Positions 14,384 through 16,214 of a DNA stretch of 16,214 nt are shown here, piece by piece. The position numbers and the translations under genes were made by a program. The DNA lies in the NCBI GenBank assembly GCA_024641205.1, contig JAHEDM010000010.1, positions 1 through 16,214 of the forward strand, given 5' to 3'. Origin of the DNA: Actinomycetes bacterium (GTDB lineage: Bacteria; Actinomycetota; Acidimicrobiia; Spongiisociales; UBA4744). Numbering within the stretch: position 1 is the first letter of the stretch; each line of letters begins with the position of its first letter. The notes below the pieces were generated by a model. It was not told the DNA's origin, searched no databases, and saw nothing but the letters and a program-made list of their open reading frames with translations.

Positions 14384-15565
14384 ATGAACGAGCCGAGAAT
14401 CGCCCTGTGGCCCCCGATGGTCAGTACTCGCGAGCGGCTTCGGATCACGGAGGCAGTCGCACACCTGCGGCGTCGCGGCAACGGCAGCATGCTCGGTGAA
14501 TACGTTCCGGTGGTCGACCGATCGGTGACCATGACCACCTACGGGAAGGGCGCCTTTGAGTTGGCGGTTGTGGATGCGGGACTCAGCGGCACTCGCATGA
14601 TCTTTCCGGCCTTCATCTCGCACGATTACGTGGGTGTCCTTCAGAAGTACGACATAACCCCGGTCTTTGTCGACGTCGAGCCCGATACCTTTCATTTGGC
14701 TACGGGTTCCTGCAACGAGGAGTTGCTCGAGTCGGCGTCGTCACTCGTTCTGCTTCATACCTTTGGACTGCCGGCAGACGGGGCGGGATTTCGCGATCTG
14801 TGTGACCGTCACGGTCTGTACCTCATGGAGGACTGTGCTCGTGCCCTCGGCGCGAGAACACCAGGCGGGCTTGTCGGGATACACGGCGACTACTCGGCAT
14901 TCAGCCTCAGCAAGATCGCTCCAGTCAGGCGCGGCGGCCTGCTTGTGTCGCGCCGGCCGATCGCTGATGAGCTGCCGAAAGGGCGGGCCGGAATATCCGG
15001 AGTGGTCAATCAGCTTTTCCTGTTGAAGGTGCCCGGACTCAAGGTGCTGGAAGGTCCGCTATACCGGCTCTTGCGGGAGACTCAGGTCTATCCAGGCGAG
15101 ATCGGCCTGTACGAGCCCCCGGATCTCGAGGCACCAGAACCGCTCGTCGAGTTCTTTCTGGAGGCGTTTGTGCCACATTATGGAAGAGTTCTCGAATCCA
15201 AGAGGGCAACCGCGGTCGCAATTCGGGAGAAGCTCGAGCCGCTCGGGTTCGAATTCCAGAGGGATCCCGGCAATCACATATACACGGCCCTGGGCGCCAA
15301 AGTGCCGCCGGCGGTCGATAGGCGCGGGCTGCGGGACCATCTCCACAAGCGCGCCATCAACTCGTACACGCTTTGGGGGGATCCCCTCGGTACATCTGCT
15401 CTCGCTGCAGCTGCTTGGGGAACCGACCCTACCAAGTTCCCCGTGGCCGCCGAGCTGGCCGAGAGATTGATTCATTTTCCGATTGGCCGTTTCATCACGG
15501 ACGGTGAAGTCGACCGCCTTGTCGCCGCATGCCGGGAGTACGTTGCGGGCGGCGCAGGTGGTTGA
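14384..15565 (+). CDS. Divergent DegT/DnrJ/EryC1-family PLP-dependent aminotransferase
   Basis: The 393-residue protein has the DegT fold and order: RMIFPAFISHDYVGVLQKYD at 71-90, FVDVEPDTFHL at 95-105, LHTFGLPAD at 124-132, LMEDCARALGAR at 148-159 with the PLP-pairing Asp150, and YSAFSLSKIAPVRRGGLLVS at 170-189 with the Schiff-base Lys177. It differs from standard sugar aminotransferases in two places. The PLP-phosphate GTSA loop is replaced by YGKGAFELA (53-61), and the segment after the lysine lacks the usual Gly-x-Gly-Gly spacing. The overall catalytic residues are kept, so it is probably an active aminotransferase with an unusual substrate. It lies 124 bases after the kinase-FemAB fusion and before the PEP mutase, so an amino-acid or phosphonate-related ketone is as plausible as a keto-sugar. 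A strong hairpin follows its stop at once. Confidence 0.85.
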   Translation: MNEPRIALWPPMVSTRERLRITEAVAHLRRRGNGSMLGEYVPVVDRSVTMTTYGKGAFELAVVDAGLSGTRMIFPAFISHDYVGVLQKYDITPVFVDVEPDTFHLATGSCNEELLESASSLVLLHTFGLPADGAGFRDLCDRHGLYLMEDCARALGARTPGGLVGIHGDYSAFSLSKIAPVRRGGLLVSRRPIADELPKGRAGISGVVNQLFLLKVPGLKVLEGPLYRLLRETQVYPGEIGLYEPPDLEAPEPLVEFFLEAFVPHYGRVLESKRATAVAIREKLEPLGFEFQRDPGNHIYTALGAKVPPAVDRRGLRDHLHKRAINSYTLWGDPLGTSALAAAAWGTDPTKFPVAAELAERLIHFPIGRFITDGEVDRLVAACREYVAGGAGG

Positions 15566-15604
15566 CCGGCGGGGCCGAGCGCGATATGAACGGCCATCCG
15601 CCGG
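15566..15604 (+). terminator. Strong hairpin starting directly at the aminotransferase stop
   Basis: CCGGCGG (15566-15572) pairs with CCGCCGG (15598-15604) and GGCCG (15573-15577) with CGGCC (15591-15595), giving twelve base pairs interrupted only by an AT bulge (15596-15597) around a 13-base loop. It begins the base after the TGA stop. No T run follows, as often in high-GC bacteria. It should end or attenuate transcription before the PEP mutase gene. Confidence 0.55.
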
Positions 15605-15655
15605 TGCTGACAGTGCTAAGTTGCTGTGCTTGTGGGACAAAGGGGCCGGGGCGGA

Positions 15656-15678
15656 ATGTTGGATACCCGATGTTGGAT
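15656..15678. repeat. Short direct repeat upstream of the PEP mutase gene
   Basis: ATGTTGGAT occurs at 15656-15664 and again at 15670-15678, a 14-base period separated by ACCCG. The copies lie in non-coding sequence about 200 bases before the PEP mutase start and could be half-sites for a regulator bound on roughly one face of the helix, or simply a local duplication. Confidence 0.4.
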
Positions 15679-15868
15679 GGGTCGAGGGCGGGCAGCCGTT
15701 CCCACGGCGCGATCAGGGCGGGAGCCGGCTCCGGAAACGGTTGTGAACCACGGGATTGGTTCCGGATTCTCCGCGGGCAGGAGCGGGTGGCGTTTCGCTG
15801 TCCTCCGCCGACTATCCCAATCCCCGCCGCAGTAACCGGCCGGTCGCACTAACAGGAACAAGGTGAGA

Positions 15869-16214
15869 ATGTCGAAAGCTGGACAATTCAGGGCACTATT
15901 GGAGTCCGATCAGGTCGAGTTCATCCTCGAAGCCCATGACGGGCTAAGCGCCAAGATCGTGGAGGAGGCGGGCTTCAAGGGGATCTGGGGCAGCGGGCTG
16001 GCGATCTCGGCGTCGATGGGTGTGCGCGACAACAACGAGGCAAGCTGGACTCAGGTTCTCGAAGTGGTCGAATTCATGGCCGATGCGACGTCCGTTCCAA
16101 TACTCCTGGATGCCGACACCGGCTACGGGAATTTCAACAATGTCAGGCGGCTCGTCGCCAAGCTCGAACAACGTGGGGTCGCCGCCATGTGCATTGAGGA
16201 CAAGCTGTTTCCAA
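15869..16214 (+). CDS. pepM: Phosphoenolpyruvate mutase, N-terminal part (3' truncated by window end)
   Basis: The first 115 residues of a PEP mutase are present; the rest runs off the window. Visible are LEAHDGLSAKIVEEAGFKGI (20-39), WGSGLAISASMGVRDNNEAS (40-59), LLDADTGYGN (79-88) and CIEDKLFP (108-115), the start of the diagnostic EDKxFPK-x-NS segment. Every residue known from the mussel enzyme is present with a constant offset of four: Trp40, Gly43, Leu44, Asp54, Asp81, Asp83 and Glu110, the acidic ones holding the magnesium and substrate. It interconverts PEP and phosphonopyruvate, the first step of nearly all C-P bond synthesis. The ATG follows AAGGTGA by two bases, an excellent ribosome site. 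Phosphonopyruvate hydrolase shares much of this region and is not strictly excluded until the loop after residue 115 is seen. A decarboxylase or other phosphonopyruvate-using gene is expected downstream. Confidence 0.9.
   Translation, partial: MSKAGQFRALLESDQVEFILEAHDGLSAKIVEEAGFKGIWGSGLAISASMGVRDNNEASWTQVLEVVEFMADATSVPILLDADTGYGNFNNVRRLVAKLEQRGVAAMCIEDKLFP

Larger units (their letters stand above)
15566..15868. promoter_or_regulatory. 303-base gap before the PEP mutase gene, probably a control region
   Basis: No gene is supported here; the open frames in it have no recognisable content. After the hairpin it holds a 9-base direct repeat and two dyads: the perfect palindrome GGAGCCGGCTCC (15721-15732) and CCGGAA/TTCCGG (15731-15736 with 15760-15765), which encloses GGTT/AACC (15739-15742 with 15746-15749). 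A weak promoter candidate overlaps the second dyad: TTGTGA (15741-15746) and, 18 bases on, GATTCT (15765-15770). If right, the dyad would be an operator for the PEP mutase unit. Confidence 0.35.

Noticed and set aside
15529..15852. Small + strand open frames between the aminotransferase and pepM
   Set aside because: They overlap the aminotransferase end and the hairpin and dyads, have no good ribosome site, and encode Arg/Gly/Pro-rich sequence typical of non-coding GC-rich DNA.

Overview
The window is GC-rich, with short gaps between genes, GTG and TTG starts next to ATG, and 4-base start/stop overlaps. This fits a high-GC bacterium, most likely an actinobacterium of environmental type (Acidimicrobiia-like is my guess), but no marker gene fixes the taxonomy. 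I see no rRNA, tRNA, CRISPR array, insertion sequence or integrase. All genes but one lie on the + strand. The whole window reads as a surface-glycan or specialised-metabolite locus.

Region A (1-5476) looks like one transcription unit for sugar-nucleotide supply and glycosyl transfer. It holds the C-terminal end of a Gfo/Idh/MocA oxidoreductase, a DegT/DnrJ/EryC1 sugar aminotransferase, an alpha/alpha-toroid protein of unknown activity, a GT4 glycosyltransferase and a very well conserved GDP-mannose 6-dehydrogenase (algD). The oxidoreductase plus aminotransferase pair is the usual way to make a 3-amino sugar; AlgD supplies GDP-mannuronate. A possible 31-codon reading frame fills the gap before algD.

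Region B (5477-8973) has a six-helix membrane protein of unknown function, a second GT4 glycosyltransferase behind a credible promoter, and a FemAB/GNAT-type acyltransferase. It ends at a hairpin facing a minus-strand gene.

Region C (8974-9732, minus) is a zinc-ribbon plus SAM-methyltransferase protein, transcribed divergently from the next block.

Region D (9916-16214, running off the end) is the most unusual part: a FemAB-like transferase, an ATP-grasp ligase overlapping it by 4 bases, a fusion of a thymidylate-kinase-like P-loop domain with a second FemAB-like domain, a divergent DegT-family aminotransferase, and then, after a strong hairpin and a 303-base regulatory-looking gap, the first 115 codons of a phosphoenolpyruvate mutase. 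PEP mutase is the entry enzyme of almost all phosphonate biosynthesis. FemAB-like and ATP-grasp enzymes make amide bonds from aminoacyl-tRNA or from ATP-activated carboxylates.

My working model, which is inference, is that regions A and B make a mannuronate- and amino-sugar-containing glycan. Region D decorates it, or makes a separate small molecule, with amino acids and a phosphonate. The genes that would settle this (phosphonopyruvate decarboxylase, aminoethylphosphonate transaminase, nucleotidyltransferase, flippase or polymerase) would lie outside the window.
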